From contig NZ_BJUK01000005.1 of assembly GCF_007989625.1 (NCBI RefSeq), positions 1-64,000 of the forward strand: a stretch of DNA of 64,000 bases, written 5' to 3'. The translations under genes and the position numbers were made by a program. The DNA is from Bisbaumannia pacifica (lineage in GTDB: Bacteria > Pseudomonadota > Gammaproteobacteria > Pseudomonadales > Halomonadaceae). The notes under the pieces are model-generated. The model was not told where the DNA came from, searched no databases, and worked only from the letters and a program-made list of their open reading frames with translations. Below are positions 40,337 to 49,854 of this stretch, one piece after another; position 1 is the first letter of the stretch, and each line of letters opens with the position of its first letter.

Positions 40337-42796
40337 TCAATGCAGGGTACGCGCATCCCCGGGCAGGGTATCGATATGCATGGGCGCCCAGTGGCGGGGC
40401 CGTCCCCCGGGAAAGTCGAGGCTCGCCCAGCTACCGGCCAACGGCGGGGCCCCGCTGAGCCAGGCCACCAGGGCCTCGCGGAAGCTGGTCAGGTACTGCT
40501 CCCGTTCCTCGGTCTCGCCCATGAAGAAGGCGAAACCGGCATAGAGGCCACGCGCATAGCTCTCCCAGCCCGAGTAGTGGGCCTGGGCCAGGGTCAGGGC
40601 GCGGTCGAGCACCGCGGCGAAGGCCTCGGCCTCCAGCCATCCCAGCTGACGCCCGGCGATGGCCAGGTCCACCGCCTGGGCGACATCCCAGGCGGTCATG
40701 TCCACCTCGTTGCAGCCGGCGTCGTTGTCGCGCACCCGTTGCAGGCGCAGTAGGTGGTTGCGCTCCTCCTCGCCGCAATCCCCGGACTCGAGGATGGCGA
40801 TTTCCGCCTCCAGGCGCTGGGGATTCAGGGTGTAGGGCGCATAGTTGATCTGGTACTCCTGGCGATCTCCGGAGGCGAGCAGGAAGTCGAGGAAGTCGCG
40901 CAGCCCCTCGGCCCCCTGCAGGCCGTAGTGACCATCGATCCACTCGCGGATCGCCGCCACCTCCCGGGGGCTCTCCGGCAAGGGATCGCTCCAGGCCCCG
41001 GCATTCAAGGGCCCCACCAGTCCCAGGGCGGTAAAGCGGGTCAGGTCGGGGCGCGGTCCCGGCTCCTGCCAGGCCGACGCCTGCCAGTCCAGGTAGTGGA
41101 AGGGACTGCCGGGATCCTCCAGGTGCCAACGGATCTCGTGGCGCATGGGCGGCTGTCCCTCCTCCGGCAGCGCCTGCTCCCATTGGGCCCAGGCCTCCAA
41201 CAGGCGCCGCGGCGTGGGATAGAAGCGACACAGCACGCTGCGCAGCGCCTCCGCCAACTCGGCCAGCCCCGCGGCCGCGAAGTCGCCGCTGTCCATGGCC
41301 ATCTGCAGATAGAAGGCGTACTTCTCGGCCATATGGATAGTCGCGGCGTGGCGACTGCAGCCCTTGAGGCGCTCGCGCAGCGTCACCGCCTCCGCCGCCG
41401 GGCGGCCGAAGGGCGTCTCCAGGGCCGGCAGCGCCCGGTGCTGGGCGTCCGCCGCCAACTGGTTGAGGTGGTGCGCCTGGGCGGGCAGCCAGTAGCGGGC
41501 CAGGCCCGCCACGCCATCTTCCGGGTAGAGCCCCAGGCTCTCGCGCAGGTAGTGGCGGGCATCCTCCCGGCGACTCTCGTCCAGGGCGAGATCGAGCCCC
41601 TGACGGAACATCAGGTCGGGCTCGCGCACCGCCGCCAGGCTCAGCACCCAGTGGCGCGGGTCGCGGCGCCAGGCGCGCAGCGCCGCCGCGGCGGCCCGCT
41701 GCTGGTCGTCGCTGACCAGCTGGTGCATATCGAAGCGCCAGGGACTGCCCGGCGAATGCAACAGTAGGCCCCAGTCCCGCTCCAGTTCGTCCATGCCGTC
41801 GCGCCCCTCGTAGAGGCTGCGCCCGCGCTGGTAGGCGCTGACCAGGGCCAGCCAGTCGCTGTAGCGATGGTGGAGGAGATCGGCGGCATGCACGGCGAAG
41901 CCCTCGGCCTCCTCGGCGCTGAGCCACTCCAGGCTCCAGCCCACATAGGCCAGGTCGATCAAGCGCATCCAGTCCCAGGCCGCCCACTCCAGGGGTTCGC
42001 CGCGGGTCAGGAAGCCCAGCAACACCTGGCCATAGGGGCGCCCCTCGCCGAGGCCATCGAGCCACTGGCGACGCGCCTCGGGGGCCTGGTCGAGCAGCTT
42101 GCCGGCATCCAGGTCCCAGCCATAGCGATCGCCCTGGGCGCTCAGCCACAGCATCAGACGCAGCAGGTCGTCACGGTTCTCGACCTTCCACACCTCGCGC
42201 AGCCAGGCCTGGGCCTCGGGCCAGTCGATCCCCGCCACTGGCGGCAGGGCCACCACCGGCGAGAAGGCGGCCCGCAGCCGCCATACCGCCTCCCCGGGGG
42301 CATCCGGCCACAGCGAGGTCGAGGGCGCGCGACGCCCCAGGGCCTCGGCGAGGCGCTCCCAGGTGATGCCCTCGCCCTGGTGCTCCAGCAGCGCCAGGGC
42401 CTCGCAGGCCTCGAACAGGCCGTCGTCGCCGCGCACCCAGCCCTCGGCGCTTCGCGCATGCATCACCGCCTGCAGCCAGTCGTCGAGGCGGCCGTGGTGG
42501 GCGCTGATGCTCTCCGCCAGGCAGCGCACCCAGGCCCGGGCCCGGGCCTCGGGCAGCCAGCCGGCGGCGCTGGCCAGCGCCAGCAGCTCCAGGGCGGCCA
42601 GCTGCTCGGCGGCATTCTCCGCCCCGGGCACCAGGGCGGCCACCAGGCGCCAGCCCAGCTCGCCACGATCGGCACAGCCCAGTTCGACGAGACGCGTCGC
42701 CGCCATGTCGGCATCCACGACGGTGGGATCGGGCTCGAAGGCCCAACCGCATAACACCAGCTGCTGGGCCCACCAGGCGTTCAGGGGATCAACCAA
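40337..42796 (-). CDS. Large protein with three DUF1266-like modules
   Basis: An 819-residue soluble, Trp- and Ala-rich helical protein. A DUF1266 motif (AWDVAQAVDLAIAGRQLGWL, then YSGWESYARGLYAGFAFF) lies near residues 700-763. A second copy is clear at about 271-334 (AAWDWMRLIDLAYVGWSLEWL, then YSDWLALVSAYQRGRSLYEG). A weaker third copy lies at 62-120 (LELLALASAAGWLPEARARA). The stretch 360-555 between them looks like helical repeats without a known domain. The start is TTG with GAGG six bases upstream; an in-frame TGA lies two codons before it. Function unknown; E. coli relatives YbeR/YbeU are also uncharacterised. Confidence 0.75.
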   Translation of the reverse strand: MVDPLNAWWAQQLVLCGWAFEPDPTVVDADMAATRLVELGCADRGELGWRLVAALVPGAENAAEQLAALELLALASAAGWLPEARARAWVRCLAESISAHHGRLDDWLQAVMHARSAEGWVRGDDGLFEACEALALLEHQGEGITWERLAEALGRRAPSTSLWPDAPGEAVWRLRAAFSPVVALPPVAGIDWPEAQAWLREVWKVENRDDLLRLMLWLSAQGDRYGWDLDAGKLLDQAPEARRQWLDGLGEGRPYGQVLLGFLTRGEPLEWAAWDWMRLIDLAYVGWSLEWLSAEEAEGFAVHAADLLHHRYSDWLALVSAYQRGRSLYEGRDGMDELERDWGLLLHSPGSPWRFDMHQLVSDDQQRAAAAALRAWRRDPRHWVLSLAAVREPDLMFRQGLDLALDESRREDARHYLRESLGLYPEDGVAGLARYWLPAQAHHLNQLAADAQHRALPALETPFGRPAAEAVTLRERLKGCSRHAATIHMAEKYAFYLQMAMDSGDFAAAGLAELAEALRSVLCRFYPTPRRLLEAWAQWEQALPEEGQPPMRHEIRWHLEDPGSPFHYLDWQASAWQEPGPRPDLTRFTALGLVGPLNAGAWSDPLPESPREVAAIREWIDGHYGLQGAEGLRDFLDFLLASGDRQEYQINYAPYTLNPQRLEAEIAILESGDCGEEERNHLLRLQRVRDNDAGCNEVDMTAWDVAQAVDLAIAGRQLGWLEAEAFAAVLDRALTLAQAHYSGWESYARGLYAGFAFFMGETEEREQYLTSFREALVAWLSGAPPLAGSWASLDFPGGRPRHWAPMHIDTLPGDARTLH

Positions 42797-43002
42797 GGCT
42801 CACCTCGACACTCATATGCAATCGCAATCGGCGCCTAGTGTAGCGGAAAGCGGCGGCGGCGCCGATGGCTGTCGAGCCTGCTCGGTAGCAATCCTTGCCC
42901 ACCGTCGCCGGCCTGGAAATATTCCCGTGGGAAGGGCTTGGCGAGACGTTTTAAATAATGCACACTGCGTTAAATATGATGACAACACCCCCTGGAGGAG
43001 CC

Positions 43003-44448
43003 ATGTCCGTCCTGCCCGACTTCCTGATTCCCAAGGCCTATATCGGTGGCCAGTGGCGCGACGCCGAGCGGCGTTTCGCCGTGACCAACCCCGCCACCGG
43101 CGAGCTGCTCGCCGAGGTGCCGGACCTGGGCGCCGACGAGGCCCGCGAGGCGGTGGCCGCCGCCGAAGCCAGCTGGGCCGACTGGCGCCAGCGTCCGGTC
43201 AAGGAGCGTGCCGCCCTGCTGCGCGCCTGGTACGAGGCCATCATGGCCAACCAGGAGGCCCTGGCTCAGCTGATGACCCAGGAGCAGGGCAAGCCGCTGG
43301 CCGAGTCCCGCGGCGAGGTGGCCTATGGCGCCTCCTTCGTGGAGTTCTACGCCGAGGAAGCCAAGCGCATGGCCGGCGAGACCCTGCCCAGCCATGGCGT
43401 CGACAAGCGCATCCTGGTGCTGCGCGAGCCGATCGGCGTGGTGGCCGCCATCACCCCCTGGAACTTCCCGCTGGCGATGATCACCCGCAAGTGCGCCCCG
43501 GCGCTGGCCGCCGGCTGCCCGGTGGTGATCAAGCCCGCCGAGGCCACCCCGCTGACCGCCCTGGCCCTGGTGCGCCTGGGCGAGCAGGTCGGCCTGCCCG
43601 CCGGCGTGCTCAACGTGGTCACCGGCGAGAAGCCGGCCGCCATCGGCGAGGTGCTGACCACCGACCCGCGGGTGCGCAAGGTCTCCTTCACCGGCTCCAC
43701 CCCGGTGGGCAAGATGCTGCTGGCCCAGTGCGCCGGCACCGTCAAGAAGGCCGCCATGGAGCTGGGCGGCAACGCGCCCTTTATCGTCTTCGACGACGCC
43801 GATCTGGACGCCGCCGTGGAGGGCGCCGTGGCCTCCAAGTACCGCAACTCCGGTCAGACCTGCGTGTGCACCAACCGCCTGCTGGTGCAGTCCGGCGTCT
43901 ACGAGGCCTTCCTCGAGAAGCTGGCGGCCCGGGTCGCTCAGCTCAAGGTCGGCAACGGCCTGGAGGACGGCGTCTCCCAGGGCCCGCTGATCAACCAGGC
44001 CGCCGTCGAGAAGGTGCAAAGCCATGTGCGCGATGCCCTCGACAAGGGCGGTCGCCTGATCTGCGGCGGCGAGCCCCACGAGCTGGGCGGCACCTTCTTC
44101 CAGCCCACCGTGGTCGCCGACGTGACCACCGAGATGAAGGTCGCCACCGAGGAGACCTTCGGCCCCCTGGCGCCGGTGTTCCGCTTCGACAGCGACGAGG
44201 AAGCCATCGCCATGGCCAACGCCACCGAATTCGGCCTGGCCGCCTACTTCTATGCCCGCGACTATCGTCGCATCTGGCATGTGATGGAGGGGCTGGAGTA
44301 CGGCATGGTGGCGGTCAACGAGGGCATCCTCTCCACCGAGCTGGCGCCCTTCGGCGGCGTCAAGGAATCGGGCCTGGGTCGCGAAGGCTCGCGGCACGGT
44401 CTCGAGGACTTTACTGAACTAAAGTATGTGTGTATCGGCGGCCTGTAA
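43003..44448 (+). CDS. gabD: Succinate-semialdehyde dehydrogenase (NADP)
   Basis: Oxidises succinate semialdehyde to succinate, the second step of GABA use. The 481-residue protein has the aldehyde-dehydrogenase signature: catalytic Glu in MELGGNAPFIVF and catalytic Cys in RNSGQTCVCTNR, plus the C-terminal APFGGVKESGLGREGSRHG typical of GabD. The ATG at 43003 follows CTGGAGGAG. The region before it is AT-rich (42945-42980) and probably holds the promoter. gabT follows after 34 bases, so the two form an operon. A family member acting on glutarate semialdehyde is an alternative. Confidence 0.94.
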   Translation: MSVLPDFLIPKAYIGGQWRDAERRFAVTNPATGELLAEVPDLGADEAREAVAAAEASWADWRQRPVKERAALLRAWYEAIMANQEALAQLMTQEQGKPLAESRGEVAYGASFVEFYAEEAKRMAGETLPSHGVDKRILVLREPIGVVAAITPWNFPLAMITRKCAPALAAGCPVVIKPAEATPLTALALVRLGEQVGLPAGVLNVVTGEKPAAIGEVLTTDPRVRKVSFTGSTPVGKMLLAQCAGTVKKAAMELGGNAPFIVFDDADLDAAVEGAVASKYRNSGQTCVCTNRLLVQSGVYEAFLEKLAARVAQLKVGNGLEDGVSQGPLINQAAVEKVQSHVRDALDKGGRLICGGEPHELGGTFFQPTVVADVTTEMKVATEETFGPLAPVFRFDSDEEAIAMANATEFGLAAYFYARDYRRIWHVMEGLEYGMVAVNEGILSTELAPFGGVKESGLGREGSRHGLEDFTELKYVCIGGL

Positions 44449-44482
44449 GCGCACGCCCCATCGACCCAAAGGAGGCTTTCTC

Positions 44483-45781
44483 ATGAATAACGCTCAACTC
44501 AACGAGCTCAAGCAGCGCTACGTGGCCAAGGGTGCCGCCAGCCCCTCTCCTCAGTTCGTCGAGCGTGCCGAAAACGCCGAGCTGTGGGATGTCGAAGGCA
44601 AGCGCTACATCGACTTCGCCGGCGGCATCGGCGTGCTCAACCTGGGCCACCGTCACCCCAGGGTGGTCGAGGCGGTCAAGGCCCAGCTCGACAAGCTGAT
44701 GCACACCTGCCAGACCGTGATCTCCTACGCCCCCTACGTGCAGCTGGCCGAGAAGCTCTGCCAACTGACCCCGGTCAAGGGCGAGGCCAAGACCATGATG
44801 GTCAACACCGGCGCCGAGGCGCTGGAGAACGCCGTCAAGATCGCCCGCGCCGCCACCGGCCGCAGCGGCGTGATCTGCTTCGACGGCAGCTTCCACGGTC
44901 GTACCTTCATGACCCTGGCCATGACCGGCAAGGTGCTGCCCTACAAGAACGACTTCGGCCCCATGCCGGGCGACGTCTTCCGCGCCCCCTTCCCGGTGCC
45001 CTACCACGGCATCAGCGAAGAGGACTCCCTCAAGGCCCTGAAGACCCTCTTCAAGACCGATATCGCGCCGCATCGCACCGCCGCCATCGTCATCGAGCCG
45101 GTGCAGGGCGAAGGGGGCTTCTATGCCGCCTCCCCTGCCTTCCTCAAGGCCCTGCGTGAACTGTGCGACGAGCACGGCATCCTGCTGATCGCCGACGAGG
45201 TGCAGTCCGGCTTCGGTCGTACCGGCAAGCTGTTCGCCCTGGAGCACAGCGGCATCGAGGCCGACATCATGACCATGGCCAAGTCCATGGCCGACGGCAT
45301 GCCGCTCTCCGCGGTGGTGGGCACCGCCGAGGTGATGGACGCCTCCGGCCCCAACTCCCTGGGCGGCACCTACAGCGGTAACCCCCTGGCCTGCGCCGCG
45401 GCCCTGGCGGTGATCGAGGCCATCGAGGCCGAGAATATCCTCGAGAAGAGCGCCGCCCTGGGCAACAAGCTGGCCCAGCGCTTCGCCAAGTGGCAGGGCG
45501 ACTTCGAGGCCGTGGACAACTGCCGTAACCTCGGCTCCATGGCCGCCTTCGAGCTGGTCACCGACAAGGCCTCGCGCACCCCGGCCCCGGAACTGGCCGC
45601 CAAGCTGTGCCAGAAGGCCAAGGAGAAGGGCCTGATCCTGCTCTCCTGCGGCTTCTGGAGCAACTCCATCCGCTTCCTGATGCCGGTCACCATCGAGGAC
45701 GCCGTCCTCGAAGAGGGCCTGGACATCGTCGAGCAAGCCCTCGAGGAAGTGGTCGGCAGCAAGGCCTCCGCCACCGCCTGA
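44483..45781 (+). CDS. gabT: 4-aminobutyrate aminotransferase
   Basis: PLP enzyme that moves the amino group of GABA to 2-oxoglutarate, giving succinate semialdehyde for GabD. The 432-residue protein has the class III aminotransferase pattern: LIADEVQSGFGRTGKLFALEHSGI with the PLP Asp, then TMAKSMADGMPLSAVVG with the PLP Lys. The N-terminus ELKQRYVAKGAASPSPQF is typical of GabT. AAAGGAGG precedes the ATG. 5-aminovalerate could be a second substrate. A strong terminator follows. Confidence 0.95.
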   Translation: MNNAQLNELKQRYVAKGAASPSPQFVERAENAELWDVEGKRYIDFAGGIGVLNLGHRHPRVVEAVKAQLDKLMHTCQTVISYAPYVQLAEKLCQLTPVKGEAKTMMVNTGAEALENAVKIARAATGRSGVICFDGSFHGRTFMTLAMTGKVLPYKNDFGPMPGDVFRAPFPVPYHGISEEDSLKALKTLFKTDIAPHRTAAIVIEPVQGEGGFYAASPAFLKALRELCDEHGILLIADEVQSGFGRTGKLFALEHSGIEADIMTMAKSMADGMPLSAVVGTAEVMDASGPNSLGGTYSGNPLACAAALAVIEAIEAENILEKSAALGNKLAQRFAKWQGDFEAVDNCRNLGSMAAFELVTDKASRTPAPELAAKLCQKAKEKGLILLSCGFWSNSIRFLMPVTIEDAVLEEGLDIVEQALEEVVGSKASATA

Positions 45782-45804
45782 GCGATGACGGTAGCACGCT
45801 GAAA

Positions 45805-45838
45805 ACAAACCGCCCGGCCAACTGGCCGGGCGGTTTGT
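45805..45838. terminator. Bidirectional terminator between gabT and the GlsB-like gene
   Basis: A perfect 16-bp stem (45805-45820 with 45823-45838) between convergent genes, with T-rich exits on both strands. Confidence 0.9.
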
Positions 45839-45859
45839 TATGCGCCGAGAGAGATGGTG

Positions 45860-46099
45860 CTACTTCTTGAGCATATTGATGCCCCAGAGCAGCACCACGG
45901 CACCGATGACCGCGGTCACCAGGGAGCCGATCACACTGCCGGCCTCCAGGCCCAGCAGGCCGAACAGGAAGCCGCCGATCACCGCCCCCAGGATGCCCAC
46001 CCCGATATTGCCGAACAGCCCGAAGCCGCCGCCACGCATCACGTGTCCGGCGATCCAGCCCGCCAGTCCTCCGATAATCAACCAGCCGATCAAGCCCAT
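45860..46099 (-). CDS. GlsB/YeaQ/YmgE-family stress membrane protein
   Basis: A 79-residue protein with three hydrophobic, glycine-rich helices: GLIGWLIIGGLAGWIAGHVM, then NIGVGILGAVIGGFLFGLLG, then SVIGSLVTAVIGAVVLLWGI. This is the transglycosylase-associated (GlsB/YeaQ) pattern, linked to envelope stress in several bacteria. AAGGAG precedes the ATG. Convergent with gabT. Confidence 0.92.
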   Translation of the reverse strand: MGLIGWLIIGGLAGWIAGHVMRGGGFGLFGNIGVGILGAVIGGFLFGLLGLEAGSVIGSLVTAVIGAVVLLWGINMLKK

Positions 46100-46153
46100 G
46101 GGCGACTCCTTGTCTCTCGCTGTGGGAAGGGTACTCGGGCAGTCTACCCGAGT

Positions 46154-46702
46154 TCAGAAAGAGGAGCCCGGTTCCTCGAGGAAGGCCAGCTCCTGCGGCG
46201 TGGATTCCCGCCCCAGGATGGCATTGCGGTGCGGGTAACGCCCGAAGCGCACGATGATCTCCCGATGGCGATGCTCGAAACGCAGGTTCTCCTCCAGCCC
46301 CGGCTGATCGAAGAGCCGCACGGCCTGGTCATGGATCGCCAGCGACTCGCTATGCATATAGGGCATATAGAGAAAGGCCCGCCAGGGCGCCGACAGATGG
46401 CGATCCGCGCCCTGGGCCACCGCCTCCTGGGCCAGCACCAGCGCCAGGGGATCCTGGGCGAAGGCCCCCGGGGCGTCCCGGTGAATATTGCGCGAGAATT
46501 GATCCAGCACCAGGATCTCCGCCAGGCGTCCCTCGGCGGTCTCTCGCCACGTCCAGAATTCGCCGCGACCGGCCGCCGCCAGGGTGGCGCCGAAGGCCTC
46601 GGCGATGCGCCGATCCAGGGCCGCGTCCTTGGCGAACCACTGGCGTGGCGTCAGGGTCTCGAACCAGAAACTCAGTACTGTCTGTGGCGATTCCGGCGCC
46701 AT
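46154..46702 (-). CDS. DUF924-family protein
   Basis: A 182-residue soluble helical protein. Family signatures are VLSFWFETLTPRQWFAKDAALD, LVLDQFSRNIHRDAPGAFAQD and FLYMPYMHSESLAIHDQAV, then RYPHRNAILGRESTPQE. Proteins of this family have a TPR-like helical fold and no proven activity. AAGGAG lies before the ATG. It lies 54 bases upstream of the GlsB-like gene on the same strand and may be co-transcribed with it. Confidence 0.92.
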   Translation of the reverse strand: MAPESPQTVLSFWFETLTPRQWFAKDAALDRRIAEAFGATLAAAGRGEFWTWRETAEGRLAEILVLDQFSRNIHRDAPGAFAQDPLALVLAQEAVAQGADRHLSAPWRAFLYMPYMHSESLAIHDQAVRLFDQPGLEENLRFEHRHREIIVRFGRYPHRNAILGRESTPQELAFLEEPGSSF

Positions 46703-46923
46703 CGTCTGCTCCTTCGCTCGGGGCCCCGCGGGGCGATGGTCTCCAGCATAGGCGATACCGGCCCCGCTTTATTTCAACGATGTAACAAAACCAATAATTC
46801 ACCAATAAAATCTCGACCTTCGTCTAATGAGGCGCGACAGGTCTGGCCGTAGAATCCGAGCCACTTAGTAAAATTACATAAACCACGCCCTCCGGGGGGC
46901 AGTTCAACGGCAAGGATCTTCCT

Positions 46924-48519
46924 ATGCACGCCCTGACCCTAGTCTCCTTCCTGTTCTTCACCGGCCTGGTGGCCCTGATCACCTGGTGGCTGACCCGCCG
47001 CGACGACCACGAGAGCACCCGCGGCTACTTCCTGGCCGGCCGCAGCCTGACCTTCCCGCTGATCGCCGGCTCGTTGCTGATGACCAACCTCTCCACCGAG
47101 CAGATGGTGGGCCTCAACGGGGCCGCCTTCGCCGATGGCCTGAGCGTCATGGCCTGGGAGGTGATCGCGGTGATCGCCCTGGTGGCCCTGGCGCTATTCT
47201 TCCTGCCGCGCTTCTTGAGAAGCGGTATCGCCACCCTGCCCCAGCTGCTGGAGATCCGCTTCGACCGGGGTACCCAACTGATCTGCAACATCATCTTCCT
47301 GATCGCCTATGCGGTGATCCTGCTGCCGATCATCCTCTACTCCGGCGCCATGGGCCTGCAGGGCATGCTCGACCTGCCCGGCCTCACCGGCATCGAGTCC
47401 CCCACCGCCCTGCTGTGGCTGACGGTATGGGTCGTCGGCCTGATCGGCGCCGTCTACGCCCTGTTCGGCGGCCTGCGCACCGTGGCGGTCTCCGACACCC
47501 TCAACGGCGTGGGCCTGCTAATCGGCGGCTTCGTGATCGTCTACTTCGGCCTCCAGGCGGTCAGCGGCGGCGACGGCGTGTTGGCAGGCTGGGAACTGCT
47601 CAAGGCCAGCGACCCGCAGAAGCTCGACTCCATCGGCGGCCCGGAGCAGCAGGTGCCCTTCGCCACCGTCTTCACCGGCGTGCTGCTGCTGCACCTCTTC
47701 TACTGGACCACCAACCAGCAGATCATCCAGCGCACCTTCGCCGCCAAGAACCTGGCCGAGGGCCAGAAGGGCGTGCTGCTCACCGGCGCCTTCAAGCTGC
47801 TCGGCCCCCTCTACCTGGTGCTGCCGGGCATCATCGCCTACCACCTCTACGCCGATCAGGGCGTGCGCGCCGACGAGGCCTATGGCCAGTTGGTGTTCAA
47901 TGTCCTGCCCCCCTACCTCACCGGCTTTTTCGCCGCGGTGATGGTGGGTGCCATCCTCTCTTCCTTCAACTCGGCGCTCAACAGCACCACCACCATCTTC
48001 AGCCTGGGCATCTACAAGGGCGTGCTCAAGAAGGACGCCAGCGAGGAGCAGGTGGTGGCGTCGGGCAAGATTTTCGGCTGGATCATGGCCATCGTCACCA
48101 TGATCATCGCCCCGCTGCTGGCCGGCCAGGAGAGCCTGTTCGGCTACCTGCAGAAGATGAACGCCATCTACTTCATTCCCATCCTGGCGGTGGTGATCGT
48201 CGGCCTGCTCACCAAGCGGGTGCCGCCGATGGCCGCCAAGGTGGCCCTGGTGGGCGGCTGCCTGCTGATCGCCGCCGGCTACTTCGTGCCGCCCTTCGAC
48301 AAGCTGCCGATGATCATGCACGAGTTCCACTTCGTGGCGGCGGTCTTCGTGCTGCTGGTGGCGGTGATGCTGCTGATCGGCAAGCTGCGGCCGCGGCCCA
48401 CCCCCTGGGTCCACGAGGACAGCGGCGAGGTGGACCTGACTCCCTGGAAGGGCGCCGTGCCCGTGGGGATCGTCCTGGTGCTGCTGGTGATCCTTATCTA
48501 CGCCGCCTTTGCCGGCTAG
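46924..48519 (+). CDS. Sodium/solute symporter, SLC5 (SGLT-like)
   Basis: A 531-residue membrane protein with about 14 helices. Family signatures include [31 protein letters not shown] at the start and [25 protein letters not shown] in the middle, which resembles the Vibrio sodium/galactose transporter loop. A sugar or other neutral solute is therefore likely but not shown. AAGGAT precedes the ATG, and the 221 bases upstream are AT-rich with an expected promoter. No sugar catabolism gene is adjacent. Confidence 0.88.
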   Translation: MHALTLVSFLFFTGLVALITWWLTRRDDHESTRGYFLAGRSLTFPLIAGSLLMTNLSTEQMVGLNGAAFADGLSVMAWEVIAVIALVALALFFLPRFLRSGIATLPQLLEIRFDRGTQLICNIIFLIAYAVILLPIILYSGAMGLQGMLDLPGLTGIESPTALLWLTVWVVGLIGAVYALFGGLRTVAVSDTLNGVGLLIGGFVIVYFGLQAVSGGDGVLAGWELLKASDPQKLDSIGGPEQQVPFATVFTGVLLLHLFYWTTNQQIIQRTFAAKNLAEGQKGVLLTGAFKLLGPLYLVLPGIIAYHLYADQGVRADEAYGQLVFNVLPPYLTGFFAAVMVGAILSSFNSALNSTTTIFSLGIYKGVLKKDASEEQVVASGKIFGWIMAIVTMIIAPLLAGQESLFGYLQKMNAIYFIPILAVVIVGLLTKRVPPMAAKVALVGGCLLIAAGYFVPPFDKLPMIMHEFHFVAAVFVLLVAVMLLIGKLRPRPTPWVHEDSGEVDLTPWKGAVPVGIVLVLLVILIYAAFAG

Positions 48520-48549
48520 GCCAAGGCCCGGCATCGCCCCGCCACCGAC

Positions 48550-48575
48550 TGGCCCCGCCCCGTGCGGGGCCAGGT
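48550..48575 (+). terminator. Possible terminator after the symporter gene
   Basis: A 9-bp perfect stem TGGCCCCGC/GCGGGGCCA with 5-nt loop, followed by GGTCGTTTCC. Only a short T stretch is present. Confidence 0.5.
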
Positions 48576-48646
48576 CGTTTCCGACCCTTGTGGCGCTCGG
48601 CCAGGAAGGCCAGACTAGGAGTCTTAGCACGCAAAGGAATGTCGTC

Positions 48647-49825
48647 ATGCCACTTACCGTGACCCTGCTGTCGCTCTGCCAGGCCCTGCTGATCAGCGGC
48701 AATATCCTCTTGATCGCCGTCTCGCCGTTGATCGGTGCCGCCTTGGCGCCGAGCCCCACCTGGGCCACGGCGCCGGTGGCCACCCAGTGGCTGGGGCTGA
48801 TGTGCGCCACCATCCCCGCCTCCCTGCTGATGGCCAAGCTGGGGCGCAAGCGCGGCTTCGTGCTCGGCAACCTGATCGGCCTGGGCGGCGTCGCCGTCGC
48901 CGCCCAGGCCCTGGTGAGCGAACACTTCCTGCTCTTTATGCTGGGCACCTGGCTGATCGGCATCGGCATCGGCTTCGGTCAGCTCTACCGCTTCGCCGCC
49001 GTAGAGGCGGCCCCGGCGGCGCTGCGCGACCGCGCCATCGGCCTGGTGATGGGCGGCGGGGTGCTGGCGGCCTTCTTCGGCCCCTGGCTGGCCCGCACCA
49101 GTCGCGAGCTGGCCGATACCCCCTTCCTGGGCAGCTTCCTCGGCCTCGGCGTCCTCTACCTGCTGGCCCTGGCGCTGATCGCCCTGCTGCGTCTGCCGCC
49201 GCCGGCGGCCACCCATGGCGAGGGCCCCGCCCGGCCACTGGGCACCATCCTGCGCCAGCCCACCTTCGTCGTCGCCGTGACCGCCGCGCTGATCGGTTAC
49301 GGGGTGATGAACCTGGCCATGACCGCCACACCCCTGGCCATGGCCGGCGCCGGCCACCATTTCGATCATGTCGCCACCACCATCCAGTGGCACGTGGTGG
49401 CGATGTTCCTGCCCTCCTTCGTTACCGGTCGCCTCACCGCCCGCTTCGGGGCGGCGCGGATGATCCTCGCCGGCTGCCTGCTGCTCGCCGCCAGCGCCCT
49501 GGTGGCTCAGCTGGAGATGGGCGTCATGGGCTTCCACCTGGGGCTGATCCTGCTGGGGCTGGGCTGGAACTTCACCTTCCTGCCCGCCACCGGCCTGCTC
49601 ACCGAGACCTATCGCCCCGCCGAGAAGGCCCGCACCCAGGCCGCCAACGAGTTCCTGGTCTTCTCCACCGTGACCCTCACCGCGCTGCTGGCCGGCCCCC
49701 TGGTCAGCGCCCTGGGCTGGGCGGCGCTGAACACCTGGCTGCTGCCGCTGTGCCTGCTGCCGATGGCGGCCCTGGCCTGGCAACGGCTTGCCAAGCCGGC
49801 CCTGGATCCCCACATTAGTGACTGA
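48647..49825 (+). CDS. MFS transporter
   Basis: A 392-residue major-facilitator protein with about 12 helices. The loop MAKLGRKRGFVLGN between helices 2 and 3 is the MFS A-motif region. The middle shows RQPTFVVAVTAALIGYGVMNLAMTATPLAM, and the end GLLTETYRPAEKARTQAANEFLVF. The ATG at 48647 has AAAGGA nine bases upstream; the frame is open 46 codons further up through the terminator region but shows no similarity. Substrate unknown. Followed by ycjX after 29 bases. Confidence 0.87.
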   Translation: MPLTVTLLSLCQALLISGNILLIAVSPLIGAALAPSPTWATAPVATQWLGLMCATIPASLLMAKLGRKRGFVLGNLIGLGGVAVAAQALVSEHFLLFMLGTWLIGIGIGFGQLYRFAAVEAAPAALRDRAIGLVMGGGVLAAFFGPWLARTSRELADTPFLGSFLGLGVLYLLALALIALLRLPPPAATHGEGPARPLGTILRQPTFVVAVTAALIGYGVMNLAMTATPLAMAGAGHHFDHVATTIQWHVVAMFLPSFVTGRLTARFGAARMILAGCLLLAASALVAQLEMGVMGFHLGLILLGLGWNFTFLPATGLLTETYRPAEKARTQAANEFLVFSTVTLTALLAGPLVSALGWAALNTWLLPLCLLPMAALAWQRLAKPALDPHISD

Positions 49826-49854
49826 CCCCACCACGCCCAGCCACGAGAACGCCC

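Noticed and set aside
42939-42960. A sigma-54 promoter upstream of gabD
   Set aside because: TGGCGAG is followed by TTTT instead of a TTGC-type -12 element, so the match is too weak.
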